Origin: Piscicola geometra
Taxonomy: Eukaryota; Annelida; Clitellata; Hirudinida; Piscicolidae
NCBI GenBank assembly: GCA_943735955.1
Contig: OX030971.1
Coordinates: 3,589,713-3,653,712, forward strand
Direction of reading: 5' to 3'
DNA: 64,000 nt
Part shown: positions 49,574 through 60,143 of the stretch, one piece after another
Layout: the number at the start of each line of letters is the position of its first letter
Numbering within the stretch: position 1 is the stretch's first letter
Translations under genes and position numbers: made by a program
Notes under the pieces: model-generated
What the model was told of the DNA's origin: nothing
What the model saw: only the letters and a program-made list of their open reading frames with translations
Databases searched by the model: none

Positions 49574-52030
49574 TTAGTTCGTTTCGTTGTTTAGCAGTCT
49601 GGAGAGGATAACCTCAACCAGCTGCGCTGCCCTGCCAGGCTCTTGAGTCAGTTCTCTTGTGTTCTTGCCCAGCCCGTGTGCTGCCCTATCTGGTTCAAGG
49701 GCTGGGCAGTCTGTCCAGAGATGAGTTGTTGTCTCCTGGGCTGTCTTGCAGAGTCTGCATAAGTCTTCTTGGTCTAGACCAATTCTACATTGGTAGGCTC
49801 TGATCGCCGGGTGGTGCCCTGTACGGAACCTGCTCAGGTTGGTGCGAGCAAGTTTGGTGAGCTCCTCCTCAGCTTTCTTGAGCCTTCCTTTGTATATGCC
49901 ATTCAGTCTGTCGTTACTGAAGTGGGATTCTTGTGGTCTGTGGCTTGTGACTGCCTGGCAGATCCCTGTTCTCGATAGTTCCTGGTGTAGCGGGGTTAGC
50001 TGTGCCCTGAATCCTGTAGCTGCTTCTGCATCAGCCTCCTCGTTTCCGATCAGACAGCAGTGGCTTGGCACCCAGATGAAGATAACCTTTTTGTTCATGT
50101 TGGTACACTGTGCAGTTAGCTGTGAGATTCGATGGGAGGAGAGAGAGTTGGATGCCATTAGCGAAAGAAGTGGCTTGCAATCGCACACAATCTTTGCCAC
50201 GCTCCAGTCCTTTCTCTCACTCAACCATTTCAGAGCCTCCTCAACCGCAATTCTTTCAGTGTCCATTGGGTTACTCTTGTGACCTGTGGGCTTGTTCCAG
50301 TTAGCTACTTTCTGATCTCCTTGGTACACCACCACCGCAGCACCACCATGCTTTGCCACACCTTGCACCGAGCCGTCAGTGTAGATGGTAAAGTCAGCTT
50401 CGCCTTCCTGGGAGATGGCATCTTTAGCTGCTTCCAGTTGCAAGAGATCAGGGTCGTGCTTGCTGGATTTGGAGTAGCTGATGTTGAGGGGGAAGTTGAT
50501 CCACGGCGGCTTTGGCTCGTATATCGCTTCGTGCAGTGGGTCTTCTGGGAGAAGTGCCTTTGCTTGGTGAAGGAATTTGGCCCTCCAGCTGTTTTGTTTC
50601 AGCTTCTTGGGGACATGTTTCTCTGCAAGTGACTTCCTCCAGTCTTCCTGCTTGTAGCTCACCCATTTAACAGCCCTTTTGAGGGAAGCTTGATCAAACC
50701 TCGTCTCCATGTTGGCTAGGTCTGCTTCAACAAGAACAGCTTCGGAGGGCGTTGTTGCTGTGAGACAGGTGAGGATTTTGGCAGCACGAAGTTGGGCCCT
50801 CTCGATCTTGGTGATGTGGGTTTTTGGAGTCCAAGGTGTCCATGCAGGGCTGGCATATTCCATTATGCTCCTTTGCAGTGCACAATATACACTTCTGAGC
50901 CCAGCTCTCATCCATCCCCACTCCGTTCCTCCGAGGTTGCGGATGATATTGTCCCGTTTCCTTACCTTGTCCACTATCATGTCTGTGTGATGGCCAAAGT
51001 GCAAGAGTCTGTCGTATTTGACTCCAAGAAAGGTCGGGTTCGGTTCGAACGGGAGTGGGATGTTGTTGATGGTGAGCGACGGTTGCCAATTGTGTTCGGA
51101 GACTGCTGTGGAGAAGAAGCTGCACGAGCACTTGTTGTAGTTTAGGGCGAGGCGGTTTACAGAACTCCAATCCTGAACTTTGTTGATTTCGATTTGGAGT
51201 TCTGCCTGGATCTTCAGCTTGTCGTTACCCGTGCGTGCAATTGCTAAATCGTCAGCAAAGGCACACACCGTCGAATCTTCCATAAACTTGCCGAGAAGGT
51301 CGTTTATGAAGATGACGAAGAGTATGGGCGACAGTACTGCTCCTTGAGGTAGTCCAGCCCTGAATACTCTCGGGTTGCTGAGGTCTCCGTTGTATTTTGC
51401 CCTGGCTCGACGGTTGACAAACCACCCTTTGATGTAGGCAGTGAAGCGAGGAGGGATGCCGATGACAACCATTTTATTGAGCAGCCGTTCTCTCCACACA
51501 GTGTCGAAGGCTCGGCTGTAGTCGTACTGGGTGAGTATGGTGCGTTGCGACGGTTTAGACTGGAACCCATCACTGACTGTTTGTGTGAGACGTAGGCATT
51601 GTTCCGTTGTGTCTCTGTCTGACCTGAACCCCGACTGATTGTCGCTCAGTATCTGCTTCTTCTCCATCCACCACATCAACCTTGCTTTTATCATCTTTTC
51701 TAGAAGCTTCCCCACCACTGAGGTAAGGCTGATCGGACGATAGCTTGACACATCAGCAGGGTTTTTGCCACGTTTCAGGATCGGGATGATGATGGCATCC
51801 CGCCATTGCTGAGGGCACTCGCTGCGATTCCAGCAGATGTTGAAAAGTGTCAGCAGGTGTTGTTGTGCACTGCTGGGTAGGTGTTTCAACATGTCGCTGC
51901 TGATGTTGTCAGGTCCGGGGGCTTTGCCTGCGGGGATGGAGCGGATACCTTGCTGGAGCTCTGACAACGTGAATGCCTTCTCGATCTCTTGCTCGGGATT
52001 GAGCGGGTGTGGCTGAGGTTCCGATTGATG
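49574..52030 (-). pseudogene. RT-RNase H-zinc knuckle part of the nested non-LTR element
   Basis: The frame is open from about 52030 to 49574. RT: AGKAPGPDNISSDML, SSYRPISLTSVVGKLLEK, QSGFRSDRDTTEQCL, motif A YDYSRAFDTVW, motif B AGLPQGAVLSPILFVIFIND, motif C CAFADDLAIA. RNase H: FTIYTDGSVQG, MDTERIAVEEALKWL, KIVCDCKPLL, GNEEADAEA, with the expected acidic residues. End: CRLCKTAQETTTHLWTDC, a C-x2-C-x8-H-x4-C finger. All catalytic boxes look intact; only the frame change at about 52020 separates this part from the endonuclease. Confidence 0.85.
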
Positions 52031-53965
52031 GCGACCTTAGTTTTCCGATGGTCCTTATCGCTCTTGACTTGGCTGATGCTTGCGTATTCCTGAATGAATG
52101 CGTTCGCACGCGCTTTGCTTGTGATGCAAATGCGGCCTTTGTAAGTGATGGACTTGTCTACGGATGTGCTAGGGTCTCCTCTCAAGTTCTTGATCAGCCG
52201 CCACGCCTGCTCTGGGTTCCTAGATTTTTCAATCTTGTCAAGCTTAGTTCTCCAGATGCGCCCTTTTGCTTCAAGTATGAGCACCTTGAGCCGATCGTTT
52301 GCTTCTTTCCACTTGTGCCTGTCAGGTTCATGTGACCTTGCCCAGTTTCTGACCCTGATGGCTTCTTCTATTTGGGCCGTCATCCAGGGGATGAAGCTTT
52401 GCCTTCTTTTCTTTTTGGGAATGAAGGTTTCAGCCGATTCCAGGACGATGCTGCACCATTCATTGTAGAAGAGCTTCACCGGTTGGTTCGTGTCCACTCC
52501 TGGCATTGCATCATCAACTGAGTTGGAGAAGCCATTCCAATCAGCCTTGGAGTAGTTGAACTTCCATTCGCTGACGGGTTTTCCGGCTGGACATCTGTCG
52601 AACCAACGGATGATGATCGGGATGTGGTCTGACGAGAGGGCATTGTCAGTGCTCCATTGGATCTGGTGGGCTTTGCTGCTGTGGCAGATGGTGACGTCAG
52701 GTGTTGAGGGTTTGGTGCTGCTCCTCGAGAACCTCGTCGGTGCACCGTCGTTGACTACCAGAAGTTTGTTGTTGTCAACCCATTCCTGGAGCAATGTGCC
52801 TCTGACATCAACTGGCGATACGGGGTCCCACAGTGGATTGTGAGCGTTGAAGTCACCTGCGATGATGCCTTCTTGGGGTGCTGGCATAAGATTAAACGCC
52901 GGCTTCTGTTCACGATGATCATCTGCTGTTTTCCTGGTTGGTGGGCAGTAGATGTTTGTGAAGCAGATCTCTTTGTCTCCGTTGAGCACAACTACGCTGA
53001 GGAGTTCGATTGTGGATGCGGACAGTTCGGCTGTGCGGTGATACGGGATTCCTTTCCTTATTAGGGTAATCAGCCCTCCACCACGTGTCTCGTATCCTTG
53101 TCTCGCATGCTGACGATCAAGCCTCTCGATGTTGAAGTCGTAGAAGATCGGCGTTCGGTCTTTTGGCAGGAGTTTGGTCTCTTGAAGCAGAACGATGTCG
53201 GGGGCTTTGCGATGCAACCATTCTTCGAGCTCGTCTTTTTTGCTCCATAAGCCGTCGCAGTTCCACTGGATCACCAACACTGTGTCTTTTGTTGTTTTGA
53301 TCACAGGTTGCTTGAATGAGCCTTCGTGCTTCTGCAGCTGGATTGGAGTAGTCGTTTGACTTGCTCGATCGTCGCATCTCTGGCAGCTCCATGTCCCATT
53401 GAGGCGCATGTCTTCGAGTGTTGGCCTTGGTTGCGTTGCACACTTGAAGTGGTGCGTCTTTTTGCACACGGCACATATGAGGGGTATCTTGCTTGCCCTA
53501 ACGGTTTTCCCGCAGCTTGGGCAATGTTTGTTGTGCGTGTCTTGGATTGGTGGGTTGAGCTGCTGCGTAGGATGCGCCACTTGCGGTGTGACAGAGGGGT
53601 CAGCCTGTTGGTTAGAAGTGCAACTGTCGCAGCTCCAGTTTGTTGGAGTTTGTTGCCTGCTTAGTCCTGAGCATATTTGGTGGAAATTGCCCTTGCACTG
53701 CACGCATTGGATTGGTAAGGTGCCTCTCCTGATGGTGTTTCCACAGTGTGAGCACTGCAGAGGTGGTTGGTTCAACAGAGGGCTTGTGGTGTTTGTTGAC
53801 GTTTGGGAGTTGCTGATGCTCTGGGTCTGATCATTGCATTTGGGGCATTTCCATTGTTGAGAGAGGGCAACTTGGTTTCGTGATAGGTGTGAGCAGGTCG
53901 CATGTGCTGGATGATGGCAAACTGAGCACAGTATTGGGCGTGTGTTGACTCGGATGGTTTTTGTT
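52020..53965 (-). pseudogene. PHD fingers and endonuclease of the nested non-LTR element
   Basis: Three zinc fingers with C-x2-C...C-x2-C...H-x2-C...W-x-C-x2-C: CSVCHHPAHATC...WKCPKC (about 53920), CSHCGNTIRRGTLPIQCVQC (about 53740), CPSCGKTVRASKIPLICAVC (about 53500). They are followed by the endonuclease: QWNCDGLWSKKDELEEWL, DIVLLQETKL, GGGLITLIRKG, IIAGDFNAHNPLWD and SSDHIPIIIRW. PHD-like fingers ahead of the endonuclease may bind chromatin; that role is inferred. The frame is continuous with the gypsy integrase upstream. Confidence 0.85.
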
Positions 53966-55340
53966 GTTGCTGTTGTCTTTGATGATGACATCGTTGGTGG
54001 TGGTGAAAGAAATGCGGGTTTTAGTCTGTCGATTGAGACGGTGTCTCTGCGCCCGTTCTTTTCTAGGACAAAATATTTTGCCCTTCTTTCAAGAACGGCG
54101 TAAGGACCCTCGTATGGAGACTGAAGCGGTTGTCTATGCGAGTCCACACGAACGAAAACTTTTGGTGTGGTTAGAAGGTCTTTTGGGATGTAGCTTGTAG
54201 TTTGTTGCTCCCTTGGTGGCTCTGCTTTTATTTTGTTCATCTGATCCTTCAAACGCGAGACATAACTTGTAATGTCGGGAGTGGAATTGTTGCTGGACGA
54301 GCACTCACCGGGCAGTCTCAACGCCGTTCCATAAACAAGTTCTGCTGGTGAACATTTGAGATCCTCCTTTACCGATGACCGGATTCCCAAGAGCACTACA
54401 GACAAGGACTCCATCCATCCACCCGCTGAAGGGTGTGCCGCAAGGGAGGACTTTAGTTGCCGATGGAAACGCTCGACCATACCGTTGGCTGCAGGATGGT
54501 ATGCAGTTGTTCTCACATGATGTATACCCAGCAACTTGCTCATCTGATAGAAAAGGCGAGACGAAAATTGGCTGCCTCTATCTGTTGTGATGGTCTCGGG
54601 AACACCAAAATTCGAGACCCATCCGGCCATGAAGTTCTTTAGGATGGTTTCTGTCGAGGTGTCGCTGATAGGGATGGCTACGGGCCATCTTGTGAATCGA
54701 TCAACGCAGGTTAGAATGTGAGTGAACCCTTCAGACGCAAGAAGAGGTCCCACCAGGTCGATGTGAACGTGTTGAAAACGGCCTTTCGGCAATGTAAACT
54801 TGGACGGGGCTGTGATGGTGTGGCGATGTACTTTATTTTTCTGACATGGAAGACATTCTCTGCACCATGTCCTGATGTTCTTATCCATGTTTGGCCATAC
54901 AAACCGTTGTCGAATCAATTTTGACGTAGCTGTCACACCTGGATGAGATAAAGAATGCAAAGCTAAAAAGACCTTGTATCTGAGTTGCTCTGGGACGAAA
55001 GGTCTGGAAACTCCTGTTGACGTGTCTACCCAGATGTTGCCTTGGTTGAAAGGAAGAGGAATCTCTTCGAGCTGCAAAGATGTCGGTTTGAGACGTATCG
55101 ATAAATCTGAAGACTGGTGCTTGGCAATTTCTTGCATATCGATAACTGTTATCGCGTTAGCCACAGTCCGAGAAAGCGCATCTGCAACTACATTGTCTGT
55201 TCCCTTGATGTGTTTGATCTCAGCAGAGAACTGTGAGATGTAGTCTAAATGCCTGGCTTCTCTTGGTGAGTGGCGGCTTGTGTTGGTCCTAAGAGCGAAG
55301 GTGAGTGGCTTATGATCAGTGAAGATGAAAACTGACGACC
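53966..55340 (-). pseudogene. Gypsy RNase H end, integrase and GPY/F module
   Basis: The open frame runs from about 55340: IFTDHKPLTFALRT and VADALSR (end of RNase H); HSLSHPGVTATSKLI...CRECLPCQ (zinc HHCC, residues partly diverged); the DDE core VHIDLVGPL, TTDRGSQFSS and NGMVERFHRQLKSS; and the C-terminal SPYEGPYAVLER...VSIDRLKPAFL (GPY/F). It inserts element cDNA into the genome in an active copy. It then continues without a stop into the nested PHD fingers. Confidence 0.85.
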
Positions 55341-55740
55341 TTCGAGGAAGTGTTGAAAGTGCTTGATGGCTTGATAGATTGCAAGTAACTTTCGGCCAAA
55401 AGTACTATACCTCGTCTGGGCAGGATGAAACTTTTGCGAGAAAAACGCTAAAGGTTGACGCTTACCTTTTTGTACCTGCTCGAGAACTGCTCCTGCTGCT
55501 ATGTCAGAAGCGTCAGTTAGAAGTTGCAGCTCCCATCTATCATCAATGAAACCCAAGCTTGTGGCATTCTGAAGAGCTTCTTTCGTCTGATTGAAGGCTT
55601 GAGTTTGAGCATCAGTCAAGCAAAGGGATTTTGTAGATGGCTTCTTTCTGAGAAAATCTGTTAACGGTGCCAATAAACTGGAGCAATGAGGAATGAAACG
55701 CCTGTAGAAATTAACCATTCCTATAAACCGTTGCAGTTGA
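55245..55740 (-). pseudogene. Gypsy RT thumb/connection and RNase H
   Basis: [20 protein letters not shown] and PLTDFLRKK, then LLTDASDIAAGAVLEQ, AFFSQKFHPAQTRYSTF and YQAIKHFQHFLEGR. These are the standard Ty3/gypsy RNase H landmarks. Two single-base frame changes, at about 55735 and 55338, separate it from the RT before it and the integrase after it. Confidence 0.85.
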
Positions 55741-56400
55741 TTGATGCTTTGCGATTGCTTGGATTCTGTTGGGAAGAGGTCTGATTCCGTCTTTGTTGAG
55801 GTGGTGTCCAAGGAAGTTGGTAGATGGTACGGCAAATTCACACTTGTCGACGTTGATGGTGAAGTTGAATTTGCTGAATCTTCTGAATACTTCCTCGAGA
55901 TGAAGGAGATGTTCTTCTAGAGAGGTGCTGGCGATCAGTACATCGTCGATGTACACAAAAGCATAAGTCAAACCTCTGAGAACTTCGTCCATGAACCGTT
56001 GGAAGGTTTGAGCCGCGTTCCTTAGACCAAAGGGAAGACGAACAAACTCATACAATCCGAAAGGTGTTGTAATGGCGGTTTTCTGAATGTCTTCTTCTGC
56101 GATTTGAATGTGGTGGAAGGCTCTCACCAAGTCAATTCGCGAGAAGATGTTGCAGTTGACGAGGTTGTTAGTAAAATCGTGAAGATGAGGCACTGGATAC
56201 CTGTCTGGAATGGTATTGTTGTTCAACGCACGGTAGTCACCGCATGGCCTCCAATCTCCAGACGACTTCGGTACCAAGTGTAGCGGCGAAGACCACGGGC
56301 TTGATGAAGGTCTTATTATGCCCAGTTGGATCATGTGATCAAACTCCGCTTTCGCCAGCTTCAACTTCTCCGGTGACAGACTTTTGAAACGTAGGAGGTC
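55711..56400 (-). pseudogene. Gypsy reverse transcriptase
   Basis: [67 protein letters not shown] (motif A), [19 protein letters not shown] (motif B) and [12 protein letters not shown] (motif C, YIDD, at about 55953). A single-base frame change at about 56388 separates it from the protease frame. Confidence 0.9.
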
Positions 56401-57076
56401 CTTCGGTGATTATGCTGTGCCTCGTCATGTGTTGCACCTCCTCGTTGTAATTCGATGGTCGGCTGATGGCTGGGTATCTCTCTAGAAGTCTTGCTACTGC
56501 CTCAACAGATGACCTTGCAACTCGAATCTGTGTCGGCACTGACTTGGAGATTGACCCAATGACAGCCAAGGATGTTGTGTTGTCCACCAGGCGTTGGCTA
56601 GACATGTCCACCCCCAGACTGAAATGAGACAGAAAATCCGCTCCTATGATAAGTTTCTTGACGTCGGCTACGAGAAAAATCCAGGGAAATTGCCTGCGTA
56701 AACCGAGGTTGACCATCAGGGATTTCTGTCCATACGTTTTGATGATGGAGTTGTTGGCTGCATGAAGCGTGAACGATGATGGGGTGAGAGAATGATTGAC
56801 TGGTGGAGGAATGACGCTTACTTCTGCACCAGTGTCGATTAGGAACGTGAGGTTGTTGCATGCGTCTCTTATGAATAATAGACGACTCTTATTTTGTTGG
56901 CCGTGGACAGAGGTCGCTCCTACTGTCCGGCCCTGCCTTTTGAATGAGCGAAAAATGCATGGTGGTGTGCATTTTCGTGCCTTTTTCCCAAAAGTCTGGT
57001 GATACCAGCACATGCCTGACGTGGTGTTCGAGCTTCTGGAACGAGGGGAATTGTGTCGACTGTTTGAACGAATTCT
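56390..57076 (-). pseudogene. Gypsy nucleocapsid-like region and aspartic protease
   Basis: CWYHQTFGKKARKCTPPC is the zinc-knuckle-like motif that precedes the protease in this lineage. The protease has FLIDTGAEVSVIP (DTG at about 56834-56836) and KLIIGADFLSHFSLGVD. The frame is the same as gag and is separated from it only by TGA 57077-57079. Confidence 0.85.
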
Positions 57077-57745
57077 TCATCGTGGTTGATTTTGGTTAGC
57101 AGCTAAAGTGGCCATACTTGTGGTGATTTGTTGAAGCCACGTATGGATCTCCGGCATGGTTTGGGCTGAAGCTTGTGGAGTTGGCGTTGAGACTTGTGTG
57201 ATGGCGGTTTGTTGAAGTTCCACCATCCTGTCTGCTTGTAACGCCAGTTCTGCCAGTGGGATGTTCATTGAAGCCGCCAGGATTGGTTTAATTTGAGTGG
57301 GCATTTTGTCGAACCATAACTGCTTTAAGATGGCTTCGTCCATTCGGTTGCTGCCCAGCAGGGTCTTCATGTGGCGAAGCAGCTGGGAAGGATGTCTGCC
57401 GTCTGGTTGCATGTCGCCGAACAACTCTCTCAGCATGCTTGCCTCAGACTGGCAGCACCTGTAAAGAATTGCTTTTTTCAGCGTCTCGTATGGCGACGAC
57501 GACGGCACCTCCACGAGTAGGTCATGAACCTGTTTGGCGACGTGGAAAGGTATGTGCTCCACCACATATGAGTACTTTATCAGGCCTGCTGTCACTTTGC
57601 GCGTGTGGAAAATTGCTTCCACGTGGCAGAACCAGAGTCTTGGGTTGGCTGTGAAAAAAACGGGTAAGCTAAGTGAGCTTACTTGCGTCGTCTGCTCTGC
57701 CCTCGTCTCCTCCTCTGACGTAACTTTAAAGAAAATTTCTTCCAT
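57077..57745 (-). CDS. Gypsy gag protein
   Basis: 222 residues from ATG 57745. It contains LPVFFTANPRLWFCHVEAIF, SYVVEHIPFHVAKQVHDLLV, PYETLKKAILYRC, HPSQLLRHMKTLLG and LKQLWFDKMPTQIKPILA, the typical capsid-like blocks of animal gypsy gag. It forms the particle that packages element RNA in an active copy. It ends NQNQPR then TGA; the frame continues after the TGA into the zinc-knuckle and protease, so gag-pol is separated by a single in-frame UGA. Confidence 0.85.
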   Translation of the reverse strand: MEEIFFKVTSEEETRAEQTTQVSSLSLPVFFTANPRLWFCHVEAIFHTRKVTAGLIKYSYVVEHIPFHVAKQVHDLLVEVPSSSPYETLKKAILYRCCQSEASMLRELFGDMQPDGRHPSQLLRHMKTLLGSNRMDEAILKQLWFDKMPTQIKPILAASMNIPLAELALQADRMVELQQTAITQVSTPTPQASAQTMPEIHTWLQQITTSMATLAANQNQPR

Positions 57746-57783
57746 AACGTGCTTTAGTCGGGCTTCTGTTCGGGGTCACCAAT

Positions 57784-57915
57784 TGTTACGACTAAGAGTT
57801 CAGGAAACACGAGAGAGAGTTTATTTACACGATAACTTCTTTATATAGGGTGCTAGGGACAAAGGTCGCCTAGGAGTGGTTGTGTGTACATATCGTACAC
57901 AATGTGGCCGCTACA
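57784..57915 (-). repeat. 5' LTR of the gypsy element
   Basis: Matches 48733-48864. It is followed on the minus strand by ATTGGTGACCCCGAACAG (57766-57783), a typical gypsy primer-binding-site sequence (TGGTGACCCC). Confidence 0.95.
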
Positions 57916-58256
57916 GTACTACTTGATCTCAGAAAAGCCTTCGACAAAATGCCCACAAGAGACTTTCCATTAAGCTTCAATGATTAAGGAAACCGCATTA
58001 ACCTGCTGAAGTTGATAATAAGTAACTTATTAAGTTCTTTCAGCAACAAAAGCGGGCAAGTTCTTGTTGAAGGTCACACATCATCGTCTGCTTGAGTAAC
58101 ATCCAGTTTCTTCAAGGTTCGACTTGCTTTTTTTCCTATTTCACATCAACGACATCCCAGGAAAAGCAGACTTAACCACACGTCTGATTGCAGACGACAG
58201 CCTTCTTTATATAAAAATGACAATGGTGGTTGATTGAAACATCGCAAAAAAAGATT
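57916..58256 (+). pseudogene. Non-LTR RT relic, middle piece
   Basis: Continues the relic at 48690. After the gypsy insertion come DLRKAFDKM (motif A), a stretch with several stops, and FHINDIPGKADL followed by LIADDSLLYIK (motif C, A-D-D). Frame changes show it is old. It is interrupted again at 58257 by a piggyBac element and resumes at 60047. Confidence 0.65.
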
Positions 58257-58260
58257 TTAA

Positions 58261-60042
58261 CCCATTAACGCATACTGTCCTTTTTTAAGGACAGCAATAA
58301 AAAGTTTTTTTTATAATAGTTATCTTGATTATATTTATTATCTTTGCAACTAATCCTGTCCTTTATAAACTGAAGTCTTTGTTGAAATTTTTTTGTGTGA
58401 TTTGAAATCGATAGATTGTTTCGATATTCTGATTTTTCAAGGCGATAACTAAATTTTTTGTGTTTTTGTCATGGCTCATGAAAAAAAATTAGTTATAATT
58501 TTATTTAATGTCTACCATTCATAATGTATAATATTATTTTATTGTTATTCATTCTCATATCTTATTTTAAAATAAATTTCATTTTTAATGTAATATTATT
58601 TCCAAAAACTGTTTTTTATTGAGTGTCCTTTTTTAAGGACATTATGCAGTAATACTGATGGTACAAACAATTATTTTCAGATTCGCTCTTCATGAAGTCA
58701 TTAGTATTTTGGAAGATGACAATGATTTCTTTTCAGCAGATATAGTCATGATTCCTCCTACTGACCCAAACTGCTCTGATGAGGATAGTGGACCCGAGGA
58801 TGGTGAAGGTACCCTAGATAATTTATCAAGAAACCAGCTAAATGCAGAAGCAGAAATAGTAATTTCCAAAATCGGGGAAGAGAAAACCACTATAAGTAGA
58901 GAAGAAACTGCTGTAAAAAGGCCAGCTAAAAAAATTACAATTGATCGGAGAAGGACCAAAAAAGACATTACTACTGGATTATTGGCAGATAATAGTTCAG
59001 AGGACAAACCAAATTTAGAAAACATGTCTCCTCTCACATTGTTTAATTTATTTTTGGATGTACCAGTCATCAAGCTAAAAACAGACATGTCAAATTTATA
59101 TGACAGCCAAAAACTAAAACAGCTGAATGCTACTGAAAATGAATATAGAGTGGTGCTGGCTTTACTCATGCTTTCAGGTTATGTTCCTTTGGCAAACCGC
59201 AGGATGTACTGGGAACAGAGCGACGATGTACACAATCTAGCTGTAAGCAATGCTATAACTGTCAACAGATTTGAAGAGTTATTAAGATATTTGCATTGCA
59301 ATGACAACGAGAAAATTAATAAGTTAGACAAGATGGCCAAAGTGCGTCCATTATTTGATGCTATGAATGAAAGATTTCTCAAATTTTGGCCCAAAGAATG
59401 TCATTTGGCGATTGATGAATCAATGGTGCCATATTATGGATGGCATTCATCAAAACAGTTTATCAGAGGAAAACCCATAAAGTTTGGTGCCTAAATAATA
59501 GGCTTGGGTGTTTGGTAAACTGTTAGCCGTATCAAGGAGCCTCGGAAGAATTCAATAGCGAATTAGGACTTGGTGGATCGGTGGTATCTAAACTAATAAA
59601 ATTCTTACCAAAAGACACTCCATGTTAAACTGAAATATTTATAATTTTTTCATATTCTTTCAAACAGATCAAAAAAGAAAAAAAAGAATCCATGCATTTT
59701 GCTAAAAGCGTGTTGCAGATGTCCGAGACGATGGAAAAGATCATTTTATTGGTAAAATTGAAGATGGCCAAAAAAGATGCAAGCAATGTGGAAAAAAAGT
59801 GGAAAAGAAATGCCTTAAATGTAATGTAGCTTTACATTTGGAGTGCTTCAGCATCTACCACGAATCGTGATTACCGTCAGTAGCAATGCATAGTGTCCTT
59901 TTTTAAGGACATTTTTTATTTTCATCATAACTTTTTTTGTATAAAATATTTTAGAATAATTTTTTTATTTGATTTTTTAGAATCAGTTTTTAAATGAAAT
60001 GTAAAAAAATTAATTAATTCCTTTGAGTCATGCGTTAATGGG
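58261..60042 (+). mobile_element. Degenerate piggyBac element, copy 1
   Basis: Bounded by TTAA target duplications (58257-58260 and 60043-60046) and 13-bp terminal inverted repeats CCCATTAACGCAT (58261-58273 and 60030-60042 in reverse complement). Total 1782 bp, shorter than active piggyBacs. It contains a broken transposase. The palindrome TGTCCTTTTTTAAGGACA is present at about 58277, 58624 and 59891. It is inserted in the non-LTR RT relic. Confidence 0.9.
58658..59870 (+). pseudogene. piggyBac (PGBD-type) transposase, internally deleted
   Basis: The first 278 codons are open: an acidic N-terminus (EVISILEDDNDFF, DPNCSDEDSGPED), then LTLFNLFLDVPVIKLKTDM, YWEQSDDVHNLAVSNAI, FEELLRYLHCND and HLAIDESMVPYYGW with the first catalytic Asp (about residue 253). 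After a stop the homology continues in another frame with GASEEFNSELGLGG and SVVSKLIKFLPKDTPC at 59536-59627. A deletion follows that removes the other catalytic acids. The C-terminal finger RCKQCGKKVEKKCLKCNVAL-H-x2-C survives at 59712-59870. Inactive. Confidence 0.85.
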
Positions 60043-60046
60043 TTAA

Positions 60047-60143
60047 TATGGGAAAAGAGGGAGTTGGACCGACAAGCGAACTTCAACACCTTTAAATGTG
60101 GAACCATCCACTTCATAAAAATGAATTCCAACCAAGATTAAAA
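60047..60143 (+). pseudogene. Non-LTR RT relic, right piece
   Basis: Across the piggyBac insertion the frame reads KKILIWEKRELDRQANFNT and FKCGTIHFIKM, matching the 'l..W.......fN..KC..i.f' block after RT motif C in non-LTR elements. It ends at TAA about 60141. It confirms that the pieces at 48690 and 57916 and this one were one element. Confidence 0.65.

Larger units (their letters stand above)
49564..53965 (-). mobile_element. Nested non-LTR retrotransposon (PHD x3, endonuclease, RT, RNase H)
   Basis: A non-LTR element of about 4.4 kb inserted in the ACA-rich threonine linker of the gypsy pol, same orientation. Its 5' part is in frame with the integrase, with no stop between. Its ORF has three PHD-like zinc fingers, an APE endonuclease, an RT with FADD box, an RNase H and a terminal CCHC-like motif, and ends in TAA plus AAC repeats. 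One frame change lies between endonuclease and RT. The single-ORF layout with RNase H fits the I/Loa/R1 assemblage; the exact clade is not decided. Confidence 0.8.
48733..57915 (-). mobile_element. Ty3/gypsy LTR retrotransposon carrying an in-frame non-LTR element
   Basis: A 9183-bp element on the minus strand, bounded by two 132-bp direct LTRs (TG...CA) and a 4-bp target duplication GTAC (48729-48732 and 57916-57919). Order on the minus strand: 5' LTR, primer-binding site, gag, protease, RT, RNase H, integrase, a nested PHD-endonuclease-RT-RNase H non-LTR element, the gypsy C-terminal tail, a 15-bp tandem repeat, polypurine tract, 3' LTR. The LTRs differ at only a few bases, so the insertion is fairly recent, but three single-base frame changes in pol make this copy defective as read. 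Confidence 0.9.

Noticed and set aside
49790..54642. Plus-strand frames opposite the gypsy and non-LTR pol genes
   Set aside because: Antisense shadows of well-supported minus-strand domains.
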